The notes under the pieces: generated by a model
Seen by the model: only the letters and a program-made list of their open reading frames with translations
The model's database searches: none
What the model was told of the DNA's origin: nothing
Part shown: positions 1 to 8,887 of the stretch, piece by piece
Numbering within the stretch: position 1 is the stretch's first letter
How the letters are laid out: each line of letters opens with the position of its first letter
Origin: MPNP01 sp965116235
GTDB taxonomy: Bacteria; Pseudomonadota; Alphaproteobacteria; Rhodobacterales; Rhodobacteraceae
DNA: 64,000 nt
Assembly: GCA_965116235.1 (NCBI GenBank)
Contig: OZ220496.1
Coordinates: 3,162,001-3,226,000, forward strand
Reading direction: 5' to 3'
Position numbers and translations under genes: made by a program

Positions 1-2
1 CC

Positions 3-500
3 ATTGGTGCAGGCGGCACCTTTTCGGGGTTCACCGGGAAGGCAACCTATGTCAAGCAGGATGCTGCCGAAACATTTAATCGGTATGTTCGGCTGGCGGA
101 TGTCAAATACCGAACTGGCACGGTTGGTAACGCTGGGACCCTCAATACAGGAAACGTTTCCACATCTAGCAAGGTAACGGTGAACGAAATGGAGGCTTAT
201 GGTCTGTCGGTGTCGCGGGATATTGGGTCGGGATCCAACATTGCTCTGACCTATTCCCGACTGACCGACAAGACTTTCAAAACCTTCGTCGGCACGAAGC
301 AATGGGAGCTGGACTTCACCTATGATCTGGGAGGCGGGGCCAGCTTCTACGCGGGCATTGAACAGGCCAACAAGTCCGAGGTCAAAAGCTACAATTACGC
401 CGTTGCCGGGGAACCCTCGGCCGTTGTTGTCGCGGCGACTCCCTACATCCCCGTGACCTATACGCCAGTCATCAAGAAATCGAAGGTGACGACGTTGTAA
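3..500 (+). CDS. Porin, C-terminal part with premature stop (partial)
   Basis: The frame is open from the window start, so the 5' part lies outside. The protein alternates polar and hydrophobic residues as outer-membrane beta-strands do, with a porin-like stretch (AYGLSVSRDIGSGSNIALTY) and later ELDFTYDLGGGASFYAGIEQ, typical of Gram-negative general porins. A TAA at 498-500 ends the frame. Directly after it, in the same frame, come codons for AGITMKF and then TAG at 522-524. A strand ending in Phe is the classic outer-membrane beta-barrel terminus, so the natural end is very probably 524. The TAA would remove the last strand and its BamA-recognised end. It could be a real inactivating mutation or a sequencing error. 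The porin family call is likely; the exact subfamily is not settled. Confidence 0.75.
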   Translation: MGAGGTFSGFTGKATYVKQDAAETFNRYVRLADVKYRTGTVGNAGTLNTGNVSTSSKVTVNEMEAYGLSVSRDIGSGSNIALTYSRLTDKTFKTFVGTKQWELDFTYDLGGGASFYAGIEQANKSEVKSYNYAVAGEPSAVVVAATPYIPVTYTPVIKKSKVTTL

Positions 501-524
501 GCGGGCATCACCATGAAGTTCTAG

Positions 525-1990
525 TCGAAACCGCTAATGATCGAGGCTTGCTGATCCGTCATGCCGGCCTCGATCAACTGCTTGTAAGCCCTAGACCGAC
601 CGGCCAGGTCGGATGCTCTCAATTTGCTGAAATAGAGCGTTATAGGCGTTTCCAGCTTCTCGGTCAGTTCTGCCTCGACCGAGCGAGCCAGGGGAGCGAT
701 CGCACCAAAGACAAACTGCCGCCAGGCCTCGCGTCTGGCCCAGCGGCATCTTGCGGACGGGGCCTTGGCGCTGTGGGACCGGACATCCGTGTGGATGGAA
801 GGTCGTCAGTGCGATCTGGCCGCCTACGGATATTCGCGGGACGGCAAGACGGGCAAGAGGCCAATCGAGTTCGGGCTTCTGTGCGATCGTGAAGGCCGCC
901 CGGTGGCCATGGAGGTGTTTGACGGCCACACATCCGACCCGGCGAGCGTATCCACGGCCGTTCGTCGTGTCCGGGACCGCTTTGGCCGGACCCGGGTGGT
1001 CATCGTCGGCGACCGCGGCATGCTGACCGAGGCCCGCATCCGGGACGACATCAAGCCGGCCGGCCTGGACTGGATCCGTGCACTGCGGGCCCCAGCGATC
1101 CGCAAGCGGGTGGCCAACGACACGCTGCAGCCCTCCCTGCTGGATGAACGGGACTTGGCGGAGATCACCTGCGAGGAGCTGTTTCCCGGGGAACGCCTGA
1201 TCGTGTGTCGCAATCCCCTGCTGGCCGACGAACGCCGCCGCAAGCGGCCGGCCCTGCTGGACGCCACCGAAGAGGCCATCCGCCGCGTAGAGGCGGCAAC
1301 CCAACGCCCGAACCGACGGCTACGGGGCATCGCGGCCATCACCCGGCGTCTGGAACCCATCCGGATCCGGCACAAGATGAGAAAGCACTTTACCTTCACC
1401 ATCCAGGACGATGGGTTCACCGGGCATCGGAAGGCCGAGAGCATCGCCGAGGAGGAGGCCCTGGACGGCATCTATGTCGTGCGAACCAGCCTGCCGGAGA
1501 CAGTCATGGATGCCAGCGAGACCGTCCGGTCCGACAAGCGTCTGGCCTCTGTGGAACGCGCCTTTCGCAGCCTGAAGACCGTGGACCTGAAGGTCCGGCC
1601 CGTCTATCATCGTCGGGCCCATCGTGTGCGAGCCCATGTTCGGCTGTGCATGCTGGCCTATGTCGAATGGCCCATGCGGGCGGCCTGGCAGTCTCTTCTG
1701 TTCCACGATGACGGCACGCCCACACGCCCATCGGTCGTGGCTCCGGCAACCCATCCTCTCAGGCCCGACGCAAGGCGACCACCCGGCGTACGCCCGAGGG
1801 CCTGCCGGTTCTGCGCGTTGCCGACCGGCTGAAGCATCTCGCCACGCGGACCCGCATCCGGCTCCAGCCGACGGCCGGGAGCGATGTGACCGTCGACATG
1901 ACGACGACCCCCTTGCGGAAGCGGGCCTTTGAGCTCCTGGGCTTGCGTCTCCCCTGAAACCTGTCCAGTTGGACACCATTCCAAAGTGAA
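525..1990. mobile_element. Degenerate IS1634-family (IS4 superfamily) insertion sequence
   Basis: A GC-rich block begins just after the porin's natural end and carries one broken transposase. I could not find matching terminal inverted repeats, so the ends are approximate. A 14-base palindrome (TGTCCAGTTGGACA, about 1963-1976) lies just beyond the transposase stop and may be near the right end. Two further scraps of related transposases lie at 26220-26700 and 58745-59040. Confidence 0.6.
692..1957 (+). pseudogene. IS1634-family transposase, frameshifted
   Basis: The main open stretch runs from about 735 to 1750 and encodes DDE-transposase landmarks of this family: LWDRTSVWMEG, then YGYSRDGKTGK, VVIVGDRGM with the second Asp, and ERAFRSLKTVDLKVRPVYH with the Glu. 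The family is usually around 500-600 residues. Here the N-terminus is missing or unrecognisable. Near 730 the frame changes: DRTKDKL is read in one frame and RQASRLAQRHLADGALAL in the next. Near 1750 it changes again, and the true C-terminus (from about 1757, ending FELLGLRLP before the TGA at 1955-1957) is in another frame. At least two frameshifts make it a dead transposase. Confidence 0.75.
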
Positions 1991-2261
1991 AATCATGTTT
2001 ATTCTCGCACGATTACAAAAAAGCGGCTTCGGAAGTTCGGACTAAACCTTGTTTTGGGCGGGCGGGCGGACTCAATCACCCGTTCAAGATAACTTCTCAC
2101 TGCAAAGCAAGGAGCATACCAAAGTTCTTTGCGGTTGCCAAAAGGTCTTGCTTTGGAAATACCTCAATACCCTTATCAAGAATATCTTATGAGCCTCAAT
2201 TTTTCTGAATCTTGTACTTTGTTGTGCCAGGCGTTGGAGCATTGATATTGCCCGACTTGGC
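1958..2261. other. Intergenic stretch, nothing recognised
   Basis: About 300 bases between the broken transposase and the end of the minus-strand CoxG-like gene. Apart from the possible IS right end near 1963-1990, I see no open frame, RNA or clear terminator. The DNA is clearly more AT-rich than the transposase to its left. Confidence 0.4.
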
Positions 2262-2711
2262 TCAGGTCTTTGCCTCTTCCACCTTTTCCTGAAACTTGGT
2301 GAAAAACTGATCGGCCAGTTTCTTGGCTACGCCATTGATAAGACGGGAGCCAAGCTGAGCGATCTTGCCTTTGACCGCAGCCTCAACATCATAGGACAGA
2401 AGAGTTCCGTCGTCTGTTTCACTAAGCGTGATTCTGGCCAAACCGCTGGCCATTCCGGCTGGCCCACCCTTGCCCTCTCCGATCAGTGTGTAACTTTCAC
2501 CCGGTGCCAAATCTTCAAATCTTACCTGACCTTTGAAAGTCGCCTTGACGGGACCAATTTTCTGAGTAACCTTTGCTTCGAACCCCTCATCAATCGAACC
2601 CGTCAATTCGCTGCAGCCGGGAATACTCTCGCGGAGGATCTCTGGATCAACTAGATTTTTCCAAACCAATTCACGGCTTACGGCTATATGTCTTTCACCC
2701 TTGAGTTCCAT
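2262..2711 (-). CDS. CoxG-like SRPBCC family protein
   Basis: 149 residues covering one whole START/SRPBCC fold of the CoxG type (named after carbon monoxide dehydrogenase subunit G). The family pattern is clear: an N-terminal strand (ELKGERHIAVSRELVWKNL), then the loop DPEILRESIPGCSEL, a middle KIGPVKATFKGQVRFED, and a long C-terminal helix starting near KGKIAQLGSRLINGVAKKLA. The ATG has a good Shine-Dalgarno sequence (AGGAAGGG). No CO dehydrogenase subunits are nearby, so it may instead serve another molybdenum hydroxylase or act as a membrane-associated hydrophobic-ligand protein. The oxidoreductase behind it on the same strand could be co-transcribed (about 126 bases apart). Confidence 0.8.
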   Translation of the reverse strand: MELKGERHIAVSRELVWKNLVDPEILRESIPGCSELTGSIDEGFEAKVTQKIGPVKATFKGQVRFEDLAPGESYTLIGEGKGGPAGMASGLARITLSETDDGTLLSYDVEAAVKGKIAQLGSRLINGVAKKLADQFFTKFQEKVEEAKT

Positions 2712-2837
2712 TCACATCCCTTCCTGAGAACAGCAGTTGAACCGAACATCCTGCACAAACTGCATCGGCACACCAATTCTTCAAAGGCCCACACGCATTT
2801 ATGTCAGGACATAAACTTAGTACTACGGGGGTACAAG

Positions 2838-3905
2838 TCAAAGATGAATGACCTTCCCTACCTTACTGGATTCTTCCGCTGCCATGGCAAATCCAAGCAC
2901 TTCCCTAGCCTCTCTGGGTGTCAGGACGGGCCTTCCACCATGGATAAGCTTATGAATGTAATCCCTGGTAGAAAGAATGAAACTATGTTCCCATCCGGTG
3001 GGTATCTCATCGAACTCCTCAAAGCCCTCGTGGTTATAGCAGATTACCGGTGGCGTGTTCGCTAAACGACCATGGCCGCCATTGATCCAGATCACCCCTT
3101 TCTCACCTGTGATCTCAACCCTGTCATCCTGCGCGTAGTAAATGGTATCTATCTTCAATTGAGGGGAATAAACAACCTCGAGGTTACCGACCCTGTTGCC
3201 GGGAAACTGAAATGAGATCATGGACTGGGCGTCAAATATGAACCCGTCCTCTCTCCTGACTTGCCCTATGAATGAGTGTACTGATTTCGGATTGCCCATG
3301 AAGTGCCACGCAATGGCGAACTTATGGTGTCCATCGTCAAAGACCAAAGGGCCACCACCGGAGCGGTTGATCTTTTGCCTCCATTCCATCGCTCCTCTTG
3401 GAACTTCCCATTCCGTTGCGCTATAACCGGCATTGCTCTTGATCCGGATCGACAGAGGGCGACCGATCGCTCCTTGATCAACCAATTCCCTGGCTTTCAC
3501 GACGGGTGGGTAAAAGAGAAAGTTCTCAAAGATTTTAAACTGCCGATCATAGCCGTCTGTGAGTTCAACCAGCCTGTCAGCCTCCTCCAGTGTTCCACAC
3601 ATCGGCTTTTGAAGAGATACGGCTTTGCCGGCTTTCATGGCTTTGCTGGCGGCCATGAAGTGAAGATCGTGGGGGAGTAATATTTCGACGAGATCGATGT
3701 TAGAATTCTGCATGAACTGATCCATGTCATCAGTAATCTGAACGTCAGGTATTCCCCAAGACTTGGCCTTCTCCCTTGCTCTCTCAACGTCAAGATCACA
3801 CAGCAGACTGATGGCTGTAAGCGGATTGTTGATATACTCAATGGCATGGAGGTCAGATATGCGCCCGATGCCTATAATGCCAACTTTGATCGGCGGTGCG
3901 TACAT
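2838..3905 (-). CDS. Gfo/Idh/MocA family NAD(P)-dependent oxidoreductase
   Basis: An N-terminal Rossmann fold (KVGIIGIGRISDLHAIEY) binds NAD(P). It is followed by the family's substrate-side motif, here LQKPMCGTLEEAD in place of the usual EKP, and by a C-terminal GFO/IDH/MocA domain. The family oxidises or reduces cyclic polyols and sugars such as myo-inositol, glucose and rhamnose-type compounds; the substrate cannot be read from sequence. The start at 3905 (ATG after AGAGAG) gives 355 residues. An ATG at 3923 is also possible. The gene diverges from the sugar ABC importer operon starting at 4695, so it probably acts on a sugar or sugar acid imported by it. That link is inference from position. 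Confidence 0.85.
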   Translation of the reverse strand: MYAPPIKVGIIGIGRISDLHAIEYINNPLTAISLLCDLDVERAREKAKSWGIPDVQITDDMDQFMQNSNIDLVEILLPHDLHFMAASKAMKAGKAVSLQKPMCGTLEEADRLVELTDGYDRQFKIFENFLFYPPVVKARELVDQGAIGRPLSIRIKSNAGYSATEWEVPRGAMEWRQKINRSGGGPLVFDDGHHKFAIAWHFMGNPKSVHSFIGQVRREDGFIFDAQSMISFQFPGNRVGNLEVVYSPQLKIDTIYYAQDDRVEITGEKGVIWINGGHGRLANTPPVICYNHEGFEEFDEIPTGWEHSFILSTRDYIHKLIHGGRPVLTPREAREVLGFAMAAEESSKVGKVIHL

Positions 3906-4023
3906 GTGCTCTCTCTTTGTCATTCCGAGTTAATAGGACTGGTTCAAGCCTTGAAACATAACTCAACCTATATCGAAACCTTCCATGGCTTTCCAGCGAA
4001 TCCAGCCCATTATGCACCCTCCC

Positions 4024-4107
4024 AATCGCGGCATTGCACTGAACATCCACTCCTGATCGAATGACCGCCGGGGAATGCCGTGTTTATGCATCGGTTTCAC
4101 CCGGCGG
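4024..4107 (+). repeat. Scrap resembling an autotransporter 3' end and its flank
   Basis: Bases 4028-4057 encode GIALNIHS-stop and closely match the last codons of the autotransporter at 50328 (GVALNIRF-stop, opposite strand). About 50 bases on, TGCATCGGTTTCACC (4088-4102) matches the 3' flank of the same gene at about 50270-50284 in inverted orientation. The upstream barrel sequence is not recognisable here. I read this as the scar of a third autotransporter copy. Confidence 0.45.
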
Positions 4108-4174
4108 CAGAATCCTCCCAATCTGTCCCGGACATTCCAACGTTGCTGTGACACCGTATAAAGGGCATCTCCGC

Positions 4175-4376
4175 TAGTGGTCCGTTTTAATCATTTGCTA
4201 CTAACGTTTCAGAACTTGGTCAAATCGCCATACATTGTGGTCCATATGGCTGATCGGACCGGCTTGACCTCGGTGTGGTCGAGATCTGTTCATGAGCCGC
4301 AAAGATGCTGGAATGACTGAAAACAGTCGATTACACATCACCAGAATTGAAATCTTTTGTTTTTTACCGACCACTA
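4175..4376. mobile_element. MITE copy 1 (IS630/Tc1-mariner-like ends)
   Basis: A 202-base non-coding element bounded by TA dinucleotides. Its ends are inverted repeats: TAGTGGTCCG on the left and the complement of TAGTGGTCGG on the right. The left end continues TTTTAATCATTTG, which closely matches the left end of the IS630 at 48813 and one end of MITE copy 2 at 53286-53486. The inverted sequence aligns along its whole length with copy 2, including ATCGACTG...CAGTC, which can form a small hairpin. It is too short to encode a transposase. Confidence 0.8.
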
Positions 4377-4430
4377 GGATTAAAAAACGACCTGCCCGGC
4401 AGCGGGTGGAGCAAGGGAGATAACCCTGAT

Positions 4431-4600
4431 CATGAGCCTGTTCGGAGTCGCCCGCCAGGCGTACGGGCTGGACCTCGACCCTTCTGAGGGGGAGGGGTCT
4501 GGTGAAACTGGAAGAGTTGGCATGCCGTCCCGGCGAGCAGGGTTAGCCAACCTACTCTGAATTCACAGCCGGAAAGCTAGGGCCAGATTATTGTGAGGAA
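4431..4600 (+). promoter_or_regulatory. Possible structured leader of the sugar ABC operon
   Basis: This GC-rich block stands out from its AT-richer surroundings and contains several self-complementary pairs, for example GTTGGC (about 4517) with GCCAAC (about 4546), and GCCCGCCAGGCGTACGGGC near 4450. It ends about 100 bases before the start of the substrate-binding protein gene. I do not recognise it as any known riboswitch, and it may simply hold the promoter and 5' untranslated region. Confidence 0.25.
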
Positions 4601-4694
4601 AATAGCATGCGATCTCCATATTGTTCTTTGAATTTTCCCTCTGTTGGGCCATAATTCCTTCCGTACGCTACAAAAAAAGGTTAGGGAGGAAGAA

Positions 4695-5966
4695 ATGTTA
4701 CATTCGTTTAAGTCGGCCATCAGGCCGTTAATCCTGAGCACCTCAGTTGCAATCTTTGGCTTTGCCCATATCGCAACGGCAGAGGAAGTCACCATTTCCC
4801 ATTACTTTTCCGACGAGTTTGGCAAGGAAAATATGGGCCGGGTCTTTGACAGTTTTGCTGACGCCACAGGCTATACAATGAAGGAAAGCCCGGTGGGGCA
4901 CGAGGACTTCAAGACCGACATTCTGGTCCGTGGTGCTAGCAATACGCTGCCTGATGTGTTCAGCTATTGGGCTGGGGCAAGGGTGCAGTTTGTTGTCGAT
5001 TCCGAGGACCTGTCAACGATTGATGATATGTGGGCGCGTGAAGAACTGGACGATGTCGTAGCCAAGGCCGTTGCTGACAGTGCAACTCTGTATAACGGGC
5101 ATCGCTATCTCATCCCCATGCAGTATCACTACGCGGGTATGTTCTTCAATAAGGCCGTCTTGGCATCCGCCGGCATCACCGATGCTCCAGCCAGTCTGGA
5201 AGAATTGCTTGCTGCCTGTGAAACGCTTAAGGGAATGGGAATAACACCGATCGCGCTGGGGTCCAAAAACAGATGGCCGGCACAATTCTGGCTCGATTAC
5301 CTGATTCTGAATACAGCTGGACCCGAGTTCAGAAATGCTCTGATGGATGGCTCCGAATCGTATGACAGTGACGAGGTCAAGCATGCCGTCAGCATTTGGA
5401 TGGACATGGTTGAAAAGGGCTACTTCACTGCCAATGCCAATGCCGATACTTGGACTGACGCATCCGACAAGGTGGCCAGTGGTGAAGCGGCCATGACCTT
5501 GATGGGTACCTGGATTACCGGCTATTGGAACGGCAATGGGTTCATGGCTGATGTCGATTATGATTTCTTTCCGTTTCCTACCATCAATCCTGAAGTTCCG
5601 GTCTCGGTCGTCGGTCCCATTGACGGGCTGGTTGTTTCCGCGAATGTCGCAAACAGGGCGGGGGCAGAAGCCTTCCTGTCATTCTTTATCTCCGATATTG
5701 ACACGCAAGTTGAGTGGACCAAGGCCGTCGGAGCTGTATCAGCCAATGTCAATGTAGACCCTTCAGTTTATAACGCGTTGATTCAACGGGTTGTCCAGAC
5801 TGTGGATGGAGCTAGCAACTTTGCCTTCAACTACGACCTCGCCACCCCACCGCCAGTAGCCGAGGTTGGTTTGTCCATGTTTCAGGAATTGATGAACGAT
5901 CCGGGCGATTACGAAGCCATTCTGGCCCGGGCCCAAAATGATGCTGCCGCTGCCTTTCAGCAATAA
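4695..5966 (+). CDS. Sugar ABC transporter substrate-binding protein
   Basis: 423 residues of the family 1 extracellular solute-binding fold. An N-terminal signal peptide ends near residue 29 (FGFAHIATA before EE), so the protein is periplasmic. It captures the sugar and delivers it to the two permeases encoded next. The ATG at 4695 has a strong ribosome binding site (GGGAGGA, 4684-4690); an upstream in-frame start would add residues before the signal peptide and is unlikely. Binding-protein landmarks include the long central stretch with LLAACETLKGMGITPIALG and GEAAMTLMGTWITGYW. The ligand is not predictable from sequence. The adjacent dehydratase suggests a sugar or sugar acid. Confidence 0.9.
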   Translation: MLHSFKSAIRPLILSTSVAIFGFAHIATAEEVTISHYFSDEFGKENMGRVFDSFADATGYTMKESPVGHEDFKTDILVRGASNTLPDVFSYWAGARVQFVVDSEDLSTIDDMWAREELDDVVAKAVADSATLYNGHRYLIPMQYHYAGMFFNKAVLASAGITDAPASLEELLAACETLKGMGITPIALGSKNRWPAQFWLDYLILNTAGPEFRNALMDGSESYDSDEVKHAVSIWMDMVEKGYFTANANADTWTDASDKVASGEAAMTLMGTWITGYWNGNGFMADVDYDFFPFPTINPEVPVSVVGPIDGLVVSANVANRAGAEAFLSFFISDIDTQVEWTKAVGAVSANVNVDPSVYNALIQRVVQTVDGASNFAFNYDLATPPPVAEVGLSMFQELMNDPGDYEAILARAQNDAAAAFQQ

Positions 5967-5980
5967 GTAGCGAACGAAGC

Positions 5981-6007
5981 CATTCCCGGCACAATCTGCC
6001 GGGAATG
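5981..6007 (+). promoter_or_regulatory. Intercistronic hairpin after the binding-protein gene
   Basis: A perfect 11-bp stem (CATTCCCGGCA with TGCCGGGAATG) and a five-base loop lie between the binding-protein stop and the first permease. There is no T-run, so it is not a classic terminator. Such hairpins commonly protect the upstream message and keep the binding protein in excess over the permeases. Confidence 0.7.
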
Positions 6008-6017
6008 ATCTATCCTG

Positions 6018-6899
6018 ATGGAACGAACGAACTGGTTCTGGAGGGTTGTATTTTTGGCCCTGCCGATGGGGGTGTTCGTTGTCCTCGTATTGTGGCCACT
6101 ATTCAGTTCGTTCTTTTACAGTTTTACCAACTGGAACGGTTTCAACCCCAACTACAAGTTCATTGGTCTGGACAACTACGCAAAGATTTTCACCGACCGT
6201 CTGTTCCTGAATGCAATCATCAACACCTTCATCTGGATGGCAGCGGCAATCTTGGTACCCACCCTGCTGGGGCTGGGCTTGGCCCTCCTGATTGACAACA
6301 AGGTTCCCGGGAGCAAAGTCTTCAAATCCGTTTTCTATCTTCCCATCTGCCTTTCGGCAGTAGTCGTTGGTCAGATCTGGATCTGGATATACCATCCCGA
6401 CTGGGGCTTGTTGAACACCTTCATCAACTACTTCCTGACAGAACAAATTGAATTTGCCTGGCTGGCCGAACCTGAAACTTCCCTCGGATCGGTTATTGCG
6501 GCCTGGTCCTGGCAACAAACCGGCTTGTCCATGGTTATTTACCTGGCAGGACTGACCTCAATTTCCGAAGAACTGCTGGAAGTTTGCGAAATTGAGGGAA
6601 CTTCAACCTGGCAACGCATACGTCTGGTCGTGGTTCCTCTCCTGACTCCGGCAACGGTTGTCGTCATCGCCTTGAGTGTCATTAATTCACTCAAAGGCTT
6701 TGATATTCTGTACATCATGACCGGTGGAGGTCCCTTCCACAGTTCTGACACACTGGCCATGCACATGTACAACGAATCATTCAAGAAATATCTGATGGGA
6801 TACGGCAGTTCAATTGCGGTCGTTTTGTTTTTGCTGGCGCTCACCATAATTTGGCTCTACTTTCGCCAGTTGAAAAAAGTTGACGAAATCTATGGCTAA
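6018..6899 (+). CDS. Sugar ABC transporter permease (MalF/UgpA type)
   Basis: 293 residues with about six hydrophobic membrane segments, the first at FLALPMGVFVVLVLWPLF. The cytoplasmic EAA loop that contacts the ATPase is seen near residue 188 as EVCEIEGTSTWQRIRLVVVPLL. GFNPNYKFIGLDNYAKIF after the first segment is typical of this subfamily. It pairs with the second permease (6892) to form the membrane channel of the importer. Its stop overlaps the start of that gene. Confidence 0.92.
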   Translation: MERTNWFWRVVFLALPMGVFVVLVLWPLFSSFFYSFTNWNGFNPNYKFIGLDNYAKIFTDRLFLNAIINTFIWMAAAILVPTLLGLGLALLIDNKVPGSKVFKSVFYLPICLSAVVVGQIWIWIYHPDWGLLNTFINYFLTEQIEFAWLAEPETSLGSVIAAWSWQQTGLSMVIYLAGLTSISEELLEVCEIEGTSTWQRIRLVVVPLLTPATVVVIALSVINSLKGFDILYIMTGGGPFHSSDTLAMHMYNESFKKYLMGYGSSIAVVLFLLALTIIWLYFRQLKKVDEIYG

Positions 6900-7752
6900 T
6901 CCTGCTGTTGCCAAGGCTGTGCCCAGAGAGTTCAATCCGTGGCCGGCAGCGATTTTCGTGATTCTTCTGGTACTGGCAGTCCTGTTTCTGGTGCCAACGA
7001 TTGGCGTTATCTTGTCCTCAATCAAGACCACCAGACAAATCTCGGATGGCGGTTTATGGAGTCTTCCGACCACCTTGTTTCTGGGCAACTTTGCCGAACT
7101 CGTCTTCAGCCCTTCAGTCCATCGGTATTTGTTCAACACACTGCTGGTTACCATTCCGGCTACTGTCGCTTCGATTGGCTTGGGGATACTTGCCGGTTAC
7201 GTTTTTTCAAAACTCCCTTTCTGGGGGAGCAACCTTCTGTTTCTGGTCATCATCTCCGGAATGTTTTTTCCACCCCAAGTCATCCTCATTCCCCTGTTCA
7301 AGCTTTTCAACTTTTTGGGGCTCATAGACACGCTGTGGCCCATCATTATGATTCATACCGCTCTGGGCATTCCAATATGCACCCTGCTCATGCGCAACTT
7401 TTTTGCCACGGTGCCAAATGCCCTGCGGGAGGCCGCCATACTCGAAGGAGCCAATGAGTATCAGGTGCTGACTCGTGTTGCCCTGCCCATCAGCCTGCCG
7501 GCCATTGCCGTACTGGCCACCCTGCAATTTACCTGGATTTGGAATGATTTTCTCTGGCCCTTGATTTTTACCCAATCCGATGAAAAGCGGACCATCATGG
7601 TTGGGATCGTCAACCTCAAGGGGCAGTATTCAGTTGCCTGGGGTGTTCAGGGAGCTCTCTCCCTGATTGCCAGTGTTCCTACTCTGGTCGTGTTCCTGTT
7701 TTTTCAGAAATACTTCATCAGGGGCATGACCATGGGGGCTGTAAAGGGTTAG
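6892..7752 (+). CDS. Sugar ABC transporter permease (MalG/UgpE type)
   Basis: 286 residues from the ATG at 6892, which overlaps the previous stop by eight bases, so translation is probably coupled. It has about six membrane segments, beginning AAIFVILLVLAVLFLVPTIG. The EAA loop EAAILEGANEYQVLTRVALP lies near residue 180. ISSGM..FFPPQVILIPLF and the IWNDFLWPL segment are typical of MalG-type inner-membrane subunits. An in-frame TTG at 6880 would add four residues and is less likely. Confidence 0.92.
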   Translation: MANPAVAKAVPREFNPWPAAIFVILLVLAVLFLVPTIGVILSSIKTTRQISDGGLWSLPTTLFLGNFAELVFSPSVHRYLFNTLLVTIPATVASIGLGILAGYVFSKLPFWGSNLLFLVIISGMFFPPQVILIPLFKLFNFLGLIDTLWPIIMIHTALGIPICTLLMRNFFATVPNALREAAILEGANEYQVLTRVALPISLPAIAVLATLQFTWIWNDFLWPLIFTQSDEKRTIMVGIVNLKGQYSVAWGVQGALSLIASVPTLVVFLFFQKYFIRGMTMGAVKG

Positions 7753-7754
7753 AG

Positions 7755-8852
7755 ATGGCCGATCTCATCCTGAACAATGTGTCCAAATTCTTTGGTCAGA
7801 CAGCAGTCATCAATTCCGTCAGCCTGCACGTCGAGGATGGTGAGTTTGTTGTCTTTGTCGGGCCGTCCGGATGCGGAAAATCAACCCTTCTGAGGCTGAT
7901 CACCGGATTGGAGAGCGTATCGACAGGACAGATCATCATCGGTGACCGCAATGCAACCCATTTGAAACCGTCCCGACGGGAAGTTTCGATGGTCTTCCAG
8001 TCCTATGCCCTATTTCCTCATTTGACCGTATTCGACAATATTGGCTTTGGCTTGAAGCTTGCCAAAATGCCCAAAGCGGAAATAGAGAGCAAGGTGAAGC
8101 ATGTTGCAAGTGTACTGCGGGTTGAAGATCTTCTTGACCGAAAACCGCGCCAATTGTCGGGTGGACAGAGGCAGAGGGTAGCAATCGGCCGCTCCATTAT
8201 TCGCAATCCCAAGGTTTTCCTGTTTGACGAACCTTTGTCGAACCTCGATGCGGCGCTGCGGGTTGTCATGCGCCTGGAAATAACCCGCCTGCATCAGCAG
8301 TTGGCTTCCACCATGATCTATGTCACTCATGATCAAACCGAGGCCATGACCTTGGCTGATCGCATCGTGGTCCTGAACGAGGGGCGGATAGAACAGGTAG
8401 GAACACCACTAGACCTGTACGAAAAACCGGCGAACCTTTTCGTTGCAGGGTTTATTGGTTCGCCGGCCATGAATTTTATCCAGGCCAATCCCATACCTGA
8501 CGGTACCAGAAGGATCCTGGAACTCGGTACCCTCAGATTTGAGTTGCCTTACAGCCTCGCAAATTCGTCAGACCATATAACGATTGGGATCAGACCGGAG
8601 CATATCAATGTTGTTCAAGCCAATGACAGCATGCCCCAAGCCAGAGTTGAAGTTGTCGAGAAGCTCGGCGTTGAAACGATTCTCTATCTGAAGGCTGACA
8701 TTGCCGATGAGTTGTTGACAATTCGTGCCGAACCCACCGTTTCTTGTACGGCCGGGGATACTGTTGGGCTCGATCTGAATGCCCAGTTTCTCCAGTTTTT
8801 TGATTCCTGCGGTCAGCGCTTTAACCTTGCGGAGAAGATAGAAACCCGATAG
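7755..8852 (+). CDS. Sugar ABC transporter ATP-binding protein (MalK/UgpC type)
   Basis: 365 residues. Walker A (GPSGCGKST) lies near residue 36, the Q-loop in VFQSYALFPHLTVFDN, the signature LSGGQRQRVAIG near 133, Walker B VFLFDEPLSNLD near 153 and the switch His in YVTHDQTEAM near 190. The C-terminal third is the TOBE-type regulatory domain of the MalK group. It energises the two permeases encoded just upstream; only two bases separate it from the second permease stop. The RBS AAAGGG precedes the ATG. Confidence 0.95.
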   Translation: MADLILNNVSKFFGQTAVINSVSLHVEDGEFVVFVGPSGCGKSTLLRLITGLESVSTGQIIIGDRNATHLKPSRREVSMVFQSYALFPHLTVFDNIGFGLKLAKMPKAEIESKVKHVASVLRVEDLLDRKPRQLSGGQRQRVAIGRSIIRNPKVFLFDEPLSNLDAALRVVMRLEITRLHQQLASTMIYVTHDQTEAMTLADRIVVLNEGRIEQVGTPLDLYEKPANLFVAGFIGSPAMNFIQANPIPDGTRRILELGTLRFELPYSLANSSDHITIGIRPEHINVVQANDSMPQARVEVVEKLGVETILYLKADIADELLTIRAEPTVSCTAGDTVGLDLNAQFLQFFDSCGQRFNLAEKIETR

Positions 8853-8887
8853 TTCACCAATTCTGAAATCTCATTGAGTTTGACGGC

